A DNA stretch of 64,000 bases from Granulicella arctica (GCF_025685605.1 NZ_JAGTUT010000001.1:4650001-4714000), one strand, 5' to 3'; positions 9,474-20,159 are shown, counted from the stretch's first letter. A program made the numbers and translations. Notes: a model not told the origin generated them from the letters alone.

Positions 9474-10523
9474 TTAGCTGGCGACTTCTACTCCAAGTTC
9501 CTTGCGGATGGCGGGAGCTACCTGCATGCCAAGTAACTCGATGCTGTGAAGCATTGTGGCGTGAGAGAGCGCTACATTGGTCATTTGGAAGTTGATGCGG
9601 GCAATGCCGCCGAGCGCTTCGTTCACGTAGAGGATTTTCTTAATGACGGTCTCCGCATCGCCTACCAGCAGTGCTCCCTTTGGACTGCGGGTGGCATCGA
9701 ACTGGGCTCTGGTTGTCGCTGGCCAGCCACGTTCCTTGCCAATTTTGGTAAAGAGCAGGGCGTATCCGGGGAAGAAGTCATCGGCGGCCTGGGCGGTGGT
9801 GTCACCGACGAAGCCGATCATATGGAGGCCGACCTTCAACGTCTCCGGGCTATGGCCGGCGCGGCGCCCGGACTCGCGGTAGAGATCGACCAGCGGACGG
9901 AAGCGGTGAGGCTCACCACCGATAATGGCGATCATCAGGGGCAGGCCAAGCATGCCAGCGCGCACGAAGGACTCCGGCGTACCGCCGACACCGAGCCAGA
10001 TGGGCAGGGGATCCTGAAGAGGTCGCGGATAGACGCCCTGGCCAGTCAGCGCGGCACGATGTTTGCCGGACCAGTGGACGGAGGTGCTTTCGCGGATGGT
10101 GAGCAGTAGATCGAGCTTTTATGCGAAGAGGGAGTCGTAGTCTTCCAGGTTGAGGCCGAAGAGCGGGAAGGCCTCGGTGAAGGAGCCTCGTCCTACGACC
10201 ATCTCGGCACGCCCCGCGGAGAGGAGGTCGAGGGTGGCGAACTCCTGAAAGACACGGACGGGATCGGCTGCGCTCAGGACGGTTACGGCGCTGTTGAGCC
10301 GGATGCGTTTGGTGCGCGCTGCGGCGGCAGCAAGAATGATGGGGGGCGCGGCATCGAGGAATTCGGGGCGATGGTGCTCGCCAACGCCAAAGGTGTCGAG
10401 ACCGACCTGGTCGGCATGTTCAATCTCGTCGAGGAGGTTACGCAAACGCTGCGAGGGGCTTAGGGTGATGCCGGTGGACGGGTCGGTGATGGTCGCAGCA
10501 AAGCTGTCGATGCCGATTTGCAT
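9474..10523 (-). pseudogene. LLM-class flavin-dependent monooxygenase interrupted by one in-frame stop
   Basis: The N-terminal 134 codons (10523-10122) and the remaining 214 codons (10118-9477) lie in one reading frame, separated only by a TAA at 10121-10119 in the position where relatives have glutamate (FAEKLDLLL; here FA-stop-KLDLLL). One base change, GAA to TAA, explains it. The joined 349-position product is a luciferase-like TIM barrel typical of the atypical LLM subfamily: GEHHRPEFLDAAPPIILAAAAARTKRIRLNSAV near 50-85, WLGVGGTPES and GEPHRF further on. Such enzymes oxidise diverse substrates with FMNH2 and oxygen. The gene has a good ribosome-binding site (AGGAG) and no other damage, so the lesion is recent, a sequencing error, or a suppressible stop. 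Confidence 0.88.
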
Positions 10524-10661
10524 CTGGATTCTCCTAAAAGTGCATTGTTATTTCTATTTTGATGCTTTCGGAGTTGACCTGATTCAGCGGAGTCTCTTTT
10601 GCATCGTAGAGTCAGCCGAAGATGACGATGGCTTTTGTGCACTGCGGGGGTAAAATAAGGT

Positions 10662-11639
10662 GTGCTGAAATACTCTATCGTCGTTCCATTTCATAACGAA
10701 GAAGATAACGTTACGACGCTCTACGACCGCTTGAAGGGGGTTATGGATCAGGTCGGCGAAACGTTTGAACTGGTGTTTGTCGACGACGGTTCGCGTGACC
10801 GTACGTACCGTTTGCTTGAAGAGATCGCCGCGGTGGATAGCCGGGTTATGGTGATCAAGCTTCGACGGAACTTTGGTCAGACGTCGGCCCTTGCTGCGGG
10901 CTTTGACCATGCGCAAGGCGAGTTCATCCTGGCGATGGATGGCGATCTGCAGCACGATCCGCAGGAGGTTCCGACGTTCCTGGCAAAGCTTGAAGAAGGT
11001 TACGACGTCGTCAGCGGTTGGCGTGTCGCGCGCGTCGATAACGTGATGTTGCGCCAGATTCCGTCGCGTGCGGCGAACTGGCTGATGGCGAAGCTTTCGG
11101 GTGTGGACATCCATGACTTTGGGACGACCTTCAAGGCGTACCGTCGCGAGGTGATCCAGAACATTCCGCTGTATGGGGAGATGCACCGGTTCATTCCGGC
11201 GCTGGCCTCCTGGTATGGCGCGAGCATCTGTGAGATTCCGATCACGATCGTTGAGCGGGAGCATGGCAAGAGTCACTACGGCATCTCGCGGACGTTTCGC
11301 GTCTTCTTCGATCTGCTCACGATTCGTTTTTTGCTGAAGTATATGACCCGGCCGCTTCACTTCTTTGGAACGATCGGCGCGCTGGGCATGATGGGCGGCA
11401 CCTTTATGGCGATGTGGCTGCTGGTGCTGAAAGTCGCTACAGGGCAGAACATCATGCTGCTGCATGGTCCGCTCTTTGTAATCGCTGGTGTGCTGATTCT
11501 TGCGGGTGTGCAGATGATGGGGATCGGCCTGCTGGGCGAGTTGCAGGTTCGTCACTTCCACACGGCTAACAACCGGGCACCGTATGCGGTGGATCGGATA
11601 CTGCGGCTGCGTTCTTCGGAAGAGAGCCTGCTGCAGTAG
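10662..11639 (+). CDS. Family 2 glycosyltransferase, polyprenyl-phosphate sugar synthase type (GtrB/ArnC-like)
   Basis: The 325-residue protein begins at a GTG preceded by a G-rich site. Residues 1-230 form a GT-A domain with DDGSRD (about 40-45) for nucleotide-sugar binding and DGDLQHDPQEVP (about 92-103), the dolichol/undecaprenyl-phosphate transferase hallmark. Two hydrophobic segments (about 235-260 and 268-295) anchor it in the inner membrane, as in GtrB and ArnC. It probably transfers glucose, mannose or another sugar from a nucleotide donor to undecaprenyl phosphate on the cytoplasmic face. Its target is unknown because no flippase or second transferase is adjacent. It is convergent with the beta-lactamase gene, the two ending back to back. 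Confidence 0.9.
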   Translation: MLKYSIVVPFHNEEDNVTTLYDRLKGVMDQVGETFELVFVDDGSRDRTYRLLEEIAAVDSRVMVIKLRRNFGQTSALAAGFDHAQGEFILAMDGDLQHDPQEVPTFLAKLEEGYDVVSGWRVARVDNVMLRQIPSRAANWLMAKLSGVDIHDFGTTFKAYRREVIQNIPLYGEMHRFIPALASWYGASICEIPITIVEREHGKSHYGISRTFRVFFDLLTIRFLLKYMTRPLHFFGTIGALGMMGGTFMAMWLLVLKVATGQNIMLLHGPLFVIAGVLILAGVQMMGIGLLGELQVRHFHTANNRAPYAVDRILRLRSSEESLLQ

Positions 11640-12494
11640 CTAGTGCTTTGTGGCGGTTTGTTTCGCTAGTTCTCTGCGGTAAGCCTGCTCGTGGTCTTCT
11701 ACGAAGGATGCATAGCCTTGCGGATCTACGAAGGGATTGGCGCTGCCTTGTCTGATCTGTGCAAACTTTTCGTTGAGTGCAAAGTAGCTGCCGTGTGCGC
11801 CTAAAAAGATGTCGCAGGGTAGCGACTTGAGAGTGCGGAAGGTGCGGGCGTAGTCGGCTGACATCTGAGGGTATTTTGGATCGCCTAGGAGCTTATAGCC
11901 GGGATTGATGCCCGTGCTCCCAATGATGACTACGTTGTAGGTTCGGCTGGCTTCGGTGATGCGCATGGTCCAGGTGGTGCAACCCTTGGTATGGCCTGGT
12001 GTGAGGTGTGCGGTGAGGATCGATCCGCCTAGCTTTACTTCGTCGCCGTCGTGCAGGGTGCGATCTACCTTGGCGGGAGTGTAGGAAAGGGACCTTCCGC
12101 CGTAGAAGAAGTCGGCTTTGCCGCCGCTCTCGACTACGGGAACGTCTGCGTCCATGACCTCATACTTTGCACCGGTGAGCTGCTTGATGGAGGCGCTTCC
12201 AGCGTCGTGGTCACGGTGTGCGTGGCTGATGAGCAGGATCTTGACGTCGTTGAAGTGGAAGCCTAGGGCTTCGACGTTGTGGCGAATCTGCGGGACGGAA
12301 CTTTGCAGGTTGCTGTTGATGAGGATCAAGCCTTCGGGTGTCGCAATGAGATAAGAGGCGAGATCGTTGCTGCCAACATAGTAGAGGTTGCCGACGATGC
12401 GAAATGGTTGATGGTTCGCTGTCCACTCGGGATTATTCTGCGCTTCAAGCTGCGGGACGAGCAGGAGGCAAAGGATGAGGTATCGAAGAATCAT
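11640..12494 (-). CDS. Subclass B3-like metallo-beta-lactamase
   Basis: A signal peptide (residues 1-18) precedes a metallo-hydrolase fold of 284 residues. Zinc ligands are visible in order: H91-A-H93-R-D95-H96, H168 (TPGHTKGCTTW) and H234 (GAHGSYF). The spacing, the INSNLQ strand before the motif and the TPGHTxGxTTW segment are characteristic of subclass B3 beta-lactamases (THIN-B, LRA and similar soil enzymes) and not of B1 or glyoxalase II. Those enzymes hydrolyse penicillins, cephalosporins and carbapenems in the periplasm. Arginine within the HxHxDH motif (HAHRDH, where many B3 enzymes have phenylalanine or tryptophan) is a deviation. Activity on beta-lactams is likely but not proven by sequence. 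No regulator of the AmpR type is adjacent. Confidence 0.85.
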   Translation of the reverse strand: MILRYLILCLLLVPQLEAQNNPEWTANHQPFRIVGNLYYVGSNDLASYLIATPEGLILINSNLQSSVPQIRHNVEALGFHFNDVKILLISHAHRDHDAGSASIKQLTGAKYEVMDADVPVVESGGKADFFYGGRSLSYTPAKVDRTLHDGDEVKLGGSILTAHLTPGHTKGCTTWTMRITEASRTYNVVIIGSTGINPGYKLLGDPKYPQMSADYARTFRTLKSLPCDIFLGAHGSYFALNEKFAQIRQGSANPFVDPQGYASFVEDHEQAYRRELAKQTATKH

Positions 12495-12518
12495 TGGTTC
12501 AGGGTAATCGGTGCATCG

Positions 12519-13022
12519 CTAATCATCGTCGTGGAGGATCATTTCGGCTATTTGCTGGACGCGCTGGAGCGTGATGCCATGACTCTGCTCAATGGCGAGG
12601 GGATGTTCCTGATCGACGACTTCAAAGTGTGGTCTGCGTCCGACAACCTGGGTGTGGACGCGAACCTCGAGGTTGAAGGTGTCGCCGAAGGGGAAGATGT
12701 TGGTGTTGAGCCAGCCTGGAAATGGCGGCGTCTGCTCGCGGCCCTCTGTGCTCCAACGTTCGGTGGTGAGGAGAAAGCTCTTGGGGCTGACCTCGGCCCA
12801 GACTCCCCAGATGAAGGGATCTTCAAAGCCTTCGACCGGGATCGGTATTCGGCCGCGCAGGTAGAAGTCCTTGCCATCGACGACACATTGATCCACGGTG
12901 TAGACGACCCGCTGCTCGAACTCTTCCGGCGGAATTCCGGCTACTGCGAGCGGTGCCTTGACGCTATAACTCATTGGGAGCGGGTCGTGCTGCTCGCCAC
13001 AAACGGTACACAAAAAGCCCAT
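12519..13022 (-). CDS. DUF2199 domain protein with a small zinc-knuckle-like start
   Basis: The 167-residue protein starts MGFLCTVCGEQHDPLPMSY; the Cys5-x2-Cys8 pair followed by G-x2-H and the later DPFIWGVWAEVS segment match DUF2199 proteins. I prefer this ATG because family members begin here; an in-frame extension to 13091 would add a segment without family similarity. The biochemical role of DUF2199 is unknown. It is transcribed divergently from the receptor gene at 13175 and runs toward the beta-lactamase gene 24 bases downstream, with which it may share a transcript. Confidence 0.8.
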   Translation of the reverse strand: MGFLCTVCGEQHDPLPMSYSVKAPLAVAGIPPEEFEQRVVYTVDQCVVDGKDFYLRGRIPIPVEGFEDPFIWGVWAEVSPKSFLLTTERWSTEGREQTPPFPGWLNTNIFPFGDTFNLEVRVHTQVVGRRPHFEVVDQEHPLAIEQSHGITLQRVQQIAEMILHDDD

Positions 13023-13174
13023 TCGCCTATTGTTCCATAGAGCGATGGCTGGCTCTGCTGCTTTGACTTGGACATGGCGAATCCCATACAACTTAAGCTA
13101 TATCTGTGAGTCCTTTGCGACCTGCGTCTGCGGCTCTCGTGCCGATTCCCGAGAGAAAACGGAGTACTTTCACC

Positions 13175-15664
13175 ATGATCTCTACCTTCCGCCGCGCTGC
13201 ACGATGCTTTACTTTGCGGGCGATTGCGCCGCTTATGTTCCTTTCTCCAGTTGCGGCTCACGCTGTGATCGTGCGGGGGACTGTAACCGATCCGCTTGGA
13301 GCGGCTATTCCGTTTGCCAAGGTGGAGCTGGTGCAGGGTAAGCGTGTCGTCGCTATCGCGCTGAGTGGCCCTGAAGGATCGTTTGAGATTCTGACGGATG
13401 CCCATGGTCGTTTCCTTCTGCTGACCTCGGCACAGAGCTTTGCTGTGGGGATTGGGCAGGACTTCTATGGCGGGCGGACGGAGACCATCTCTCGGAATGT
13501 CGTGTTGAGTGTGGCGTCGATCACGGAGCGGGTGACGGTCACGGCGACTGGAGCGCCGACTCCGCTGGAACAGGTAAGTTCGGCGGTGACGCTGATCCCA
13601 ACCCGCGATCTTGAGACGCGGGTTGGGCTGCTGGATGACCTGCGGCAATCGCCGGGGACTGTGGTCGTGCAGACGGGACAGCTTGGCGGCGCTACCTCGC
13701 TGTTCGTGCGCGGTGGCAACTCGGATGCGAACAAGGTGCTGATCGACGGGATTCCGGCGGAGGATGTTGGCGGTGGATTCGACTACGGGACGGTGTCGAC
13801 GACGGGTTTTGGCAGCACGACGAACCTTGGGACGGCGATCGAGCTGTATCGCGGACCAGATTCGGTTCTGTATGGATCGAACGCGGCGGCTTCGGCGCTG
13901 AGCCTGACGACAACTCGTGGGACCTCGCTGCGGCCGGTGTTCAACTACTCGGGCGATGCGGGGAATTTCCATAGCTATCGGAATGAAGGGACGCTGAGCG
14001 GCGCGTTCCGCAAACTGGACTACTTCGGGGGGTTCTCACGGTTTGACACGTCGAACTCTATCCCTCTGGAACGGTTTCATGCGACGACTTCGGTGGTGAA
14101 CATTGGGGCTGACCTGATCGCGAATACGCAGATGCGGTTCACGCTGCGGAACACGGATTCGGCTTCGGGACTGCCGAATGCTCATGACTTCTATGGTGTT
14201 TCGCAGGATGGTAAGCAATCGGATCAGGATCTTTATTCGGGTGTGACGGTCGAGAATCGGTTGCTTGGGAATCTGCATACGTTGGTGAGCTATGGGATTG
14301 CGCGGAAGCGAGAGCAGGCGGCTTACTACGGGAATCCTGGGACGCTGGTGACGATTCCGAGTGCGTTTGGGCCGTTCCAGGCATATGTCGGCGATCTGGT
14401 TACATTTACCGGGGCGAATGGCTATTCGGCTACGGGACAGGCACAATTTTTCAGCACGGATCGGGATCAGGATTCGAATCGCGATGAGCTTTACTATCAG
14501 ACCGACTACACCTTTCCGCATCGCATCTTTGCGCTGTTCGGCTTCCGGTATGAGAACGAGCGTGGCGTCTTCAACGCGCCTGCGTTTGGGGAGAGTAATT
14601 CTATAAAACGAACGAACTTCGAGTACACGCTACAGTTTCAGGGCGACATCAAGAACCGGCTGTTCTACTCGGCTGGTGGAGCGATTGAGAAGAACCATCT
14701 CTATGGCGTTGCGGGGACGCCACGAATTGGGCTGGCTTACTTTCCGGTTCGTCCAGGCAGCAAATGGTTTCGTGGGACGAAGCTGCGGGCCAATGTTGCT
14801 ACGGGGGTTCAGGAGCCGAGCCTTGCTACCGAGTTTTCGAGCCTCTATCGCGAGCTGTTGCAGGCTGGCGATACCGCGGATATTGCGAAGTTTTCCATCG
14901 CTCCGCTTGGCCCTGAGCGGTCACGGACGCTTGATATCGGTGTCGACCAGAACATCCGGGGAGAGAAGCTGATCTTCAAGGGGGGCTACTTCCATAACCA
15001 GTTTTCGCATCAGCTTGAGGGCGTTGCTCCGGGTGATCTGCAGACTTACTTTGGGGTTACGATCAGTCCGGCGAATGATGCGGCGTTCCTTGGTGCGGAG
15101 CTGAATTCACTGGCGTTTCGAGCGCAGGGGATTGAGACGGAGTTGCAGTACCAGCCGTTCAACCGGCTGTTTCTTCGCGGTGGCTACACGTATCTTGATA
15201 GCGTGGTGAGCCAGTCTTTCTCGGGTGATGCGGCTGCTGCTCGGCAGGGGGTTCCGGAGATGAACCCGAATCTGCCGGGGATTGCGATTGGAAGCACCTC
15301 GCCGCTGATTGGGGCGCGGCCGTTTCGGCGTCCTCCGCATACTGGCTTCTTTGCGGTGCAATATAGCGGTTCGAGTTTTACGTGGGCCTTCAAGGGCGCG
15401 CTTGCGAGTCGTGCGGATGACTCTACATTTCTGGGTGCGCTTGATACTACTTTGAATGGCAACACGTTGCTGCTGCCGAATCGAAATCTGGACTACGGGT
15501 TTGCGAAGCTGGATACGAGTTTCACGTATCGAGCTACCAGCCATGTGAGTGTTTTCTCTCAACTGGATAATTTGCTGAGTCAGCAGCATATCGGTCCGAT
15601 TGGTTATCCAAGTTTGCCGTTTACGTTTCGGACGGGATTGAAGATACGGCTCGGCGGAGAGTAG
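13175..15664 (+). CDS. TonB-dependent receptor, BtuB/FepA-like barrel with short N-terminal carboxypeptidase-regulatory domain
   Basis: The 829-residue product has a signal peptide (about 1-30, ending AAHA), a short carboxypeptidase-regulatory-like beta-sandwich (GTVTDPLGAAIPFAKVELVQG), a plug domain with VTVTATGAPTPLEQVSSAVTLI and LFVRGGNSDANKVLIDGIP, then a barrel ending in LKIRLGGE. RGGNSD..VLIDG is the classical plug signature of vitamin B12 or siderophore-type receptors, and this protein is shorter than the Oar-type receptors elsewhere in the window. The ATG at 13175 follows GGAG ten bases upstream and gives a clean signal peptide; an upstream in-frame start at 13106 would not. The ligand is unknown. 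A hairpin follows the stop. Confidence 0.9.
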   Translation: MISTFRRAARCFTLRAIAPLMFLSPVAAHAVIVRGTVTDPLGAAIPFAKVELVQGKRVVAIALSGPEGSFEILTDAHGRFLLLTSAQSFAVGIGQDFYGGRTETISRNVVLSVASITERVTVTATGAPTPLEQVSSAVTLIPTRDLETRVGLLDDLRQSPGTVVVQTGQLGGATSLFVRGGNSDANKVLIDGIPAEDVGGGFDYGTVSTTGFGSTTNLGTAIELYRGPDSVLYGSNAAASALSLTTTRGTSLRPVFNYSGDAGNFHSYRNEGTLSGAFRKLDYFGGFSRFDTSNSIPLERFHATTSVVNIGADLIANTQMRFTLRNTDSASGLPNAHDFYGVSQDGKQSDQDLYSGVTVENRLLGNLHTLVSYGIARKREQAAYYGNPGTLVTIPSAFGPFQAYVGDLVTFTGANGYSATGQAQFFSTDRDQDSNRDELYYQTDYTFPHRIFALFGFRYENERGVFNAPAFGESNSIKRTNFEYTLQFQGDIKNRLFYSAGGAIEKNHLYGVAGTPRIGLAYFPVRPGSKWFRGTKLRANVATGVQEPSLATEFSSLYRELLQAGDTADIAKFSIAPLGPERSRTLDIGVDQNIRGEKLIFKGGYFHNQFSHQLEGVAPGDLQTYFGVTISPANDAAFLGAELNSLAFRAQGIETELQYQPFNRLFLRGGYTYLDSVVSQSFSGDAAAARQGVPEMNPNLPGIAIGSTSPLIGARPFRRPPHTGFFAVQYSGSSFTWAFKGALASRADDSTFLGALDTTLNGNTLLLPNRNLDYGFAKLDTSFTYRATSHVSVFSQLDNLLSQQHIGPIGYPSLPFTFRTGLKIRLGGE

Positions 15665-15691
15665 TTCTGGGGACTTACAAGTTTTTTCTCC

Positions 15692-15733
15692 AAGTCCAAG
15701 GTCTAACAAAACATTGGACTTAGGCTTGGACTT
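15692..15733 (+). terminator. Inverted repeat behind the TonB receptor gene
   Basis: AAGTCCAAG (15692-15700) pairs with CTTGGACTT (15725-15733) about 28 bases after the receptor stop. The arms are perfect over nine bases with a long interior loop and no clear T tract, so termination is plausible but not certain. Confidence 0.4.
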
Positions 15734-15929
15734 CAACTTGGGTCGGTGAGCGTTTCGAGACTTATCTGCGCTGAGGGACCTCTTCTGGAGGCGATGTTTG
15801 TCAAACAGGGCACTTTTATTCAGGACGTGTTTATCTGAAGATTGTCTTCCGCGCCCGGTTGGCGTAGATGAGCGTCTAATGGGTAGAAGCTATTTTGAAA
15901 TGACGAAGATACAGATAGAAGGAAGACTC

Positions 15930-16850
15930 ATGAAGAAGTACCTCCCCATCGCCCTGCTTTCCCTTGGACTACTTGCTCACGCGCAGGAGGGTCCGCTGCC
16001 TACGCAGGTGCTTGTGACTGCCGACTCGAAGGACGCTCCGCCGCTGACGGCAAGCAGCCTGATCTTTGAAGTGAACCGTATGAAACAGCCACCTACCAGC
16101 CTGGTGCCGGTGACACCGGCTACGGCACAGGTCGCCCTGCTCATCGATGATGGTCTGCGCGAATCGGTTGGTCGCGAATTGAATGCGCTTCGCGCGTTTG
16201 TGACGGGGCTGCCTGCTGGAACCGAGATATTTATCGGGTATATGTCCAACGGTGCGATTCGCCAGGAGAGCTTCTTTACGACAGATCATGAGGCGGCGGC
16301 GGCCAAGCTTCGGTTGCCGATTGGCCTGCCGGGCGTGAGTGCGAGCCCTTATTTCTGCCTCTCCGAGTTCGTAAAGAACTGGCCGACGGAGGGCTTCAAC
16401 GGTGGCGGTGCAACGCGGAAGGCTCGTTTTGTGTTGATGATTACGAACGGCGTCGATCCGTATAACGGCAGCACGAGCATCCTGAACCAGGACAGCCCCT
16501 ATGTCGCTTCGGCGATTAAGGACGCGCAGCGTGCAGGAGCTTCCGTTTCCTCCATTTATTTCGCGGATGCGGGATTTCGTGGCGGTCGTGGAAGCTTCAG
16601 CGGACAGAGCTACCTGGCGCAGATGGCCGAGGGAACAGGTGGCCGGTCGTACTGGCAGGGAACTGGTAATCCGGTTTCGATGGTGCCGTATCTCGAGCAA
16701 TTCCACAAAGATATTCTCGAGACGTACGTTGCGACGTTCCCGGCTGCAGGCAAGGACCTTGTGGATGTGCGGGTGAAGACGACGGTTCCTCACCTGAAGG
16801 TGCGGACGGCAATGCTGGTGCGTCCGGGTAATGTTGAGATTTCGCAGTAG
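15930..16850 (+). CDS. Secreted VWA-domain protein (acidobacterial VWFA-related type)
   Basis: The product of 306 residues starts MKKYLPIALLSLGLLAHAQ, a clear signal peptide, after GGAAGA four bases upstream. Its central part has the order of a von Willebrand A fold: VALLIDDGLRE (about 73-83), a helix, FIGYMSNGAIRQ, and MITNGVDPYNG (about 171-181). The metal-site signature DxSxS is missing (LIDDGLRE instead), so metal-dependent adhesion may be lost. Acidobacteria carry many VWFA-related secreted proteins of unknown function. It is a single gene with about 265 bases upstream of it; neighbours give no functional clue. Confidence 0.8.
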   Translation: MKKYLPIALLSLGLLAHAQEGPLPTQVLVTADSKDAPPLTASSLIFEVNRMKQPPTSLVPVTPATAQVALLIDDGLRESVGRELNALRAFVTGLPAGTEIFIGYMSNGAIRQESFFTTDHEAAAAKLRLPIGLPGVSASPYFCLSEFVKNWPTEGFNGGGATRKARFVLMITNGVDPYNGSTSILNQDSPYVASAIKDAQRAGASVSSIYFADAGFRGGRGSFSGQSYLAQMAEGTGGRSYWQGTGNPVSMVPYLEQFHKDILETYVATFPAAGKDLVDVRVKTTVPHLKVRTAMLVRPGNVEISQ

Positions 16851-16920
16851 GTAGTAGAACAGCAGTCGTAGGATGAGGGCCATGCGCGTGCATGGCCCTC
16901 GCTGATTGCACCGTCATGCC

Positions 16921-17307
16921 TCAGCAGGAGCAGTTCTGGACTGCGCTTGCGATTCCGTTGAAGTAGTCTGGCGGAAAGGAGAACTGCGCCACCCAGCCAT
17001 ACCGGGGAGGAGGATTACCGTCCTGCATGTGCGGGCTGTCGAAGGGACCTACACTGAAGAGGGTCGCTCCGTTGGAGCCCTTGATCTGGAATCCTGCGTG
17101 CCAGATGTCGCGGTTGGTGGTGTGGTAGGTGAGGACCGTCGCGGTCCATGTCCCGGTGCCATCGGAGTGGAAGGTGAGACGGCCATTATCCTGCTGGCAG
17201 TCGCCGCGGTGTAGCTCAGGCCAGGTGAGGACCTTGGTCTGCAGTGCCTGCATGTGAACGTCGGACGCTGTCTCTTCCAACGGTTTTACTGCGGTTGTTG
17301 TGCTCAT
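16921..17307 (-). CDS. Small conserved hypothetical protein
   Basis: This protein of 128 residues contains LTWPELHRGDCQQDNGRLTF, DGTGTWTATVLTYHTT and DGNPPPRYGWVAQFSF, a pattern of short strands and aromatic residues that recalls the DUF6294 type of small protein, though I cannot confirm the family by eye. There is no signal peptide. The C-terminus ends NCSC with two cysteines besides Cys at about 37. The gene is convergent with the VWA gene and preceded by a 500-base region with no other gene. Function unknown. Confidence 0.65.
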   Translation of the reverse strand: MSTTTAVKPLEETASDVHMQALQTKVLTWPELHRGDCQQDNGRLTFHSDGTGTWTATVLTYHTTNRDIWHAGFQIKGSNGATLFSVGPFDSPHMQDGNPPPRYGWVAQFSFPPDYFNGIASAVQNCSC

Positions 17308-17764
17308 GATTCATCCCTCTTCAGCTTGATTTGTAGAACCTTGTCCCGTGTTCAGGGAACGCTACAAGGTTTGCGCACCCTGCCAGAGATGTTCTGGCGA
17401 TGAATGGTGCAGCGCTGGACCGGATCGTTTCATGCGAAACGACGCCTGAAACAGGGCCAGGGCTAGAACCTTGGGTTACGCTGAAGCTGGGTGGTCAGGT
17501 TCGACTTGTTTTCGGGATCGCTCTCACGAGTTGGACACAAACATAGGCCCCATCGGGTGGGCGGGATGAGAGCAAGGGCGACCGCAGGTCCTTCGGCTTC
17601 GCTCAGGATGACAGGTTTTTGGGGGACGAAGAAGAAGCAGCGGCTGTTTGTACCCTTTACGATGACAGTCTCTGGGGTGGGGATGAGTGCGAAGGCGGGC
17701 GGAGGTCTCCCTCGGGAATGATCACCTGAGGGCGAAGAACCTACTAAATGGATGCAGCAACAGG
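17308..17764. other. Intergenic region between the small hypothetical gene and groEL
   Basis: No convincing gene is seen. It contains an imperfect hairpin upstream of the hypothetical gene (AACCTTGT 17337-17344 with ACAAGGTT 17364-17371), one copy of the dispersed repeat (17588-17613), a second short repeat-like stretch near 17710 (ccctcgggaatga), and ends in the terminator at 17765. Confidence 0.6.
17588..17613 (+). repeat. Dispersed intergenic repeat, copy 1
   Basis: The segment gtccttcggcttcgctcag plus gatgaca matches 20160-20184 with only the two bases after the first cttcg differing. Both copies have a nearby gggaatga element. Such short GC-rich units are scattered in intergenic DNA of many bacteria. 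The second copy lies on the other side of groESL. Confidence 0.7.
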
Positions 17765-17790
17765 AAGGCCCCGGATGATCTCGGGGCCTT
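17765..17790. terminator. Terminator of groES-groEL, possibly bidirectional
   Basis: AAGGCCCCG (17765-17773) pairs perfectly with CGGGGCCTT (17782-17790) around an eight-base loop, 27 bases beyond the groEL stop. A T-rich run (ttttgttttgtt) follows on the plus strand, so the hairpin looks strongest for plus-strand transcription but is placed to end the minus-strand groESL transcript. Confidence 0.8.
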
Positions 17791-17816
17791 TTGTTTTGTT
17801 GCGTGATGGTGGAGGC

Positions 17817-19493
<1,677 letters not shown>

Positions 19494-19571
19494 GATGCTT
19501 ACTCCTAATATGTTGTTGCTGCTGTGTTTTAAGGTTTTGCGCCCTAAAGGCGCGGCTGCCGCACGCAGTGC

Positions 19572-19871
19572 TTACTTCTTGAGGATGCCGAGGACTTCTT
19601 CTTCGCGCATGATGAGGAACTCTTCGCCGTCGAGCTTGATCTCGGTGCCGGAGTACTTGCCGAAGAGGATGCTGTCGCCAGCCTTGACGTCGAGCGGGAA
19701 TACCTTGCCCTCGTCGTTCGACTTGCCCTTGCCAACGGAGATGACTTCGCCTTCTTGCGGCTTCTCTTTAGCGGAATCGGGGATGATGATGCCGCCGCGA
19801 ATGCTCTCGCCTTCTTCGACGCGCTTGACCAGGATGCGGTCGTGGAGCGGTGTGAACGATGCAGTTGCCAT
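19572..19871 (-). CDS. groES: Co-chaperonin GroES (10 kDa)
   Basis: The 99-residue protein has PLHDRILVKRVEEGE at the N-terminus, the mobile loop SIRGGIIIPDSAKEK (about 24-38) that contacts GroEL, and the conserved C-terminal half with GDSILFGKYSGTEI and LIMREEEVLGIL. It caps the GroEL ring. The start is supported by AAGGAGA ten bases upstream. It is the first gene of the groES-groEL operon. Confidence 0.99.
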   Translation of the reverse strand: MATASFTPLHDRILVKRVEEGESIRGGIIIPDSAKEKPQEGEVISVGKGKSNDEGKVFPLDVKAGDSILFGKYSGTEIKLDGEEFLIMREEEVLGILKK

Positions 19872-19991
19872 TGCTTTACGTCTCCTTGTTGCGATTTTGG
19901 CGAGTGGACATCCTCGCGTTTGAACAGCGCAGCCTGCGGATGCTGACTGCGGGACCCTGCGGACAAGCCGACTGCTTCGGGATTTTGGCCG

Positions 19992-20018
19992 TTAGCACTC
20001 TTGCCCTACGATTGCTAA
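19992..20018 (-). promoter_or_regulatory. CIRCE operator (HrcA-binding site) of groESL
   Basis: Plus-strand arms TTAGCACTC (19992-20000) and GATTGCTAA (20010-20018) are separated by exactly nine bases. The CIRCE consensus is TTAGCACTC-N9-GAGTGCTAA, so only one base differs. It sits just downstream of the -10 box, where bound HrcA would block initiation until heat stress. Confidence 0.95.
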
Positions 20019-20046
20019 CTTTAGTGAGTTGGGATTTGCTTGTCAA
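20018..20046 (-). promoter_or_regulatory. Sigma-70-type promoter of groESL
   Basis: Read on the minus strand, TTGACA (20046-20041) is followed by a 17-base spacer and TAAAGT (20023-20018), a -35/-10 pair with a perfect -35 box. Transcription would begin inside the CIRCE element, about 140 bases before groES. Confidence 0.85.
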
Positions 20047-20159
20047 CTGGCTTGGTGTGAAATGTGAGTGAATGTCGCGCAGATGTTTTTGGTTGAAAGA
20101 AAAAAGCAAGGACAGACGCAAGTTCCCTCCGGGAATGACAACCGAAAGGCAACCTCCGC

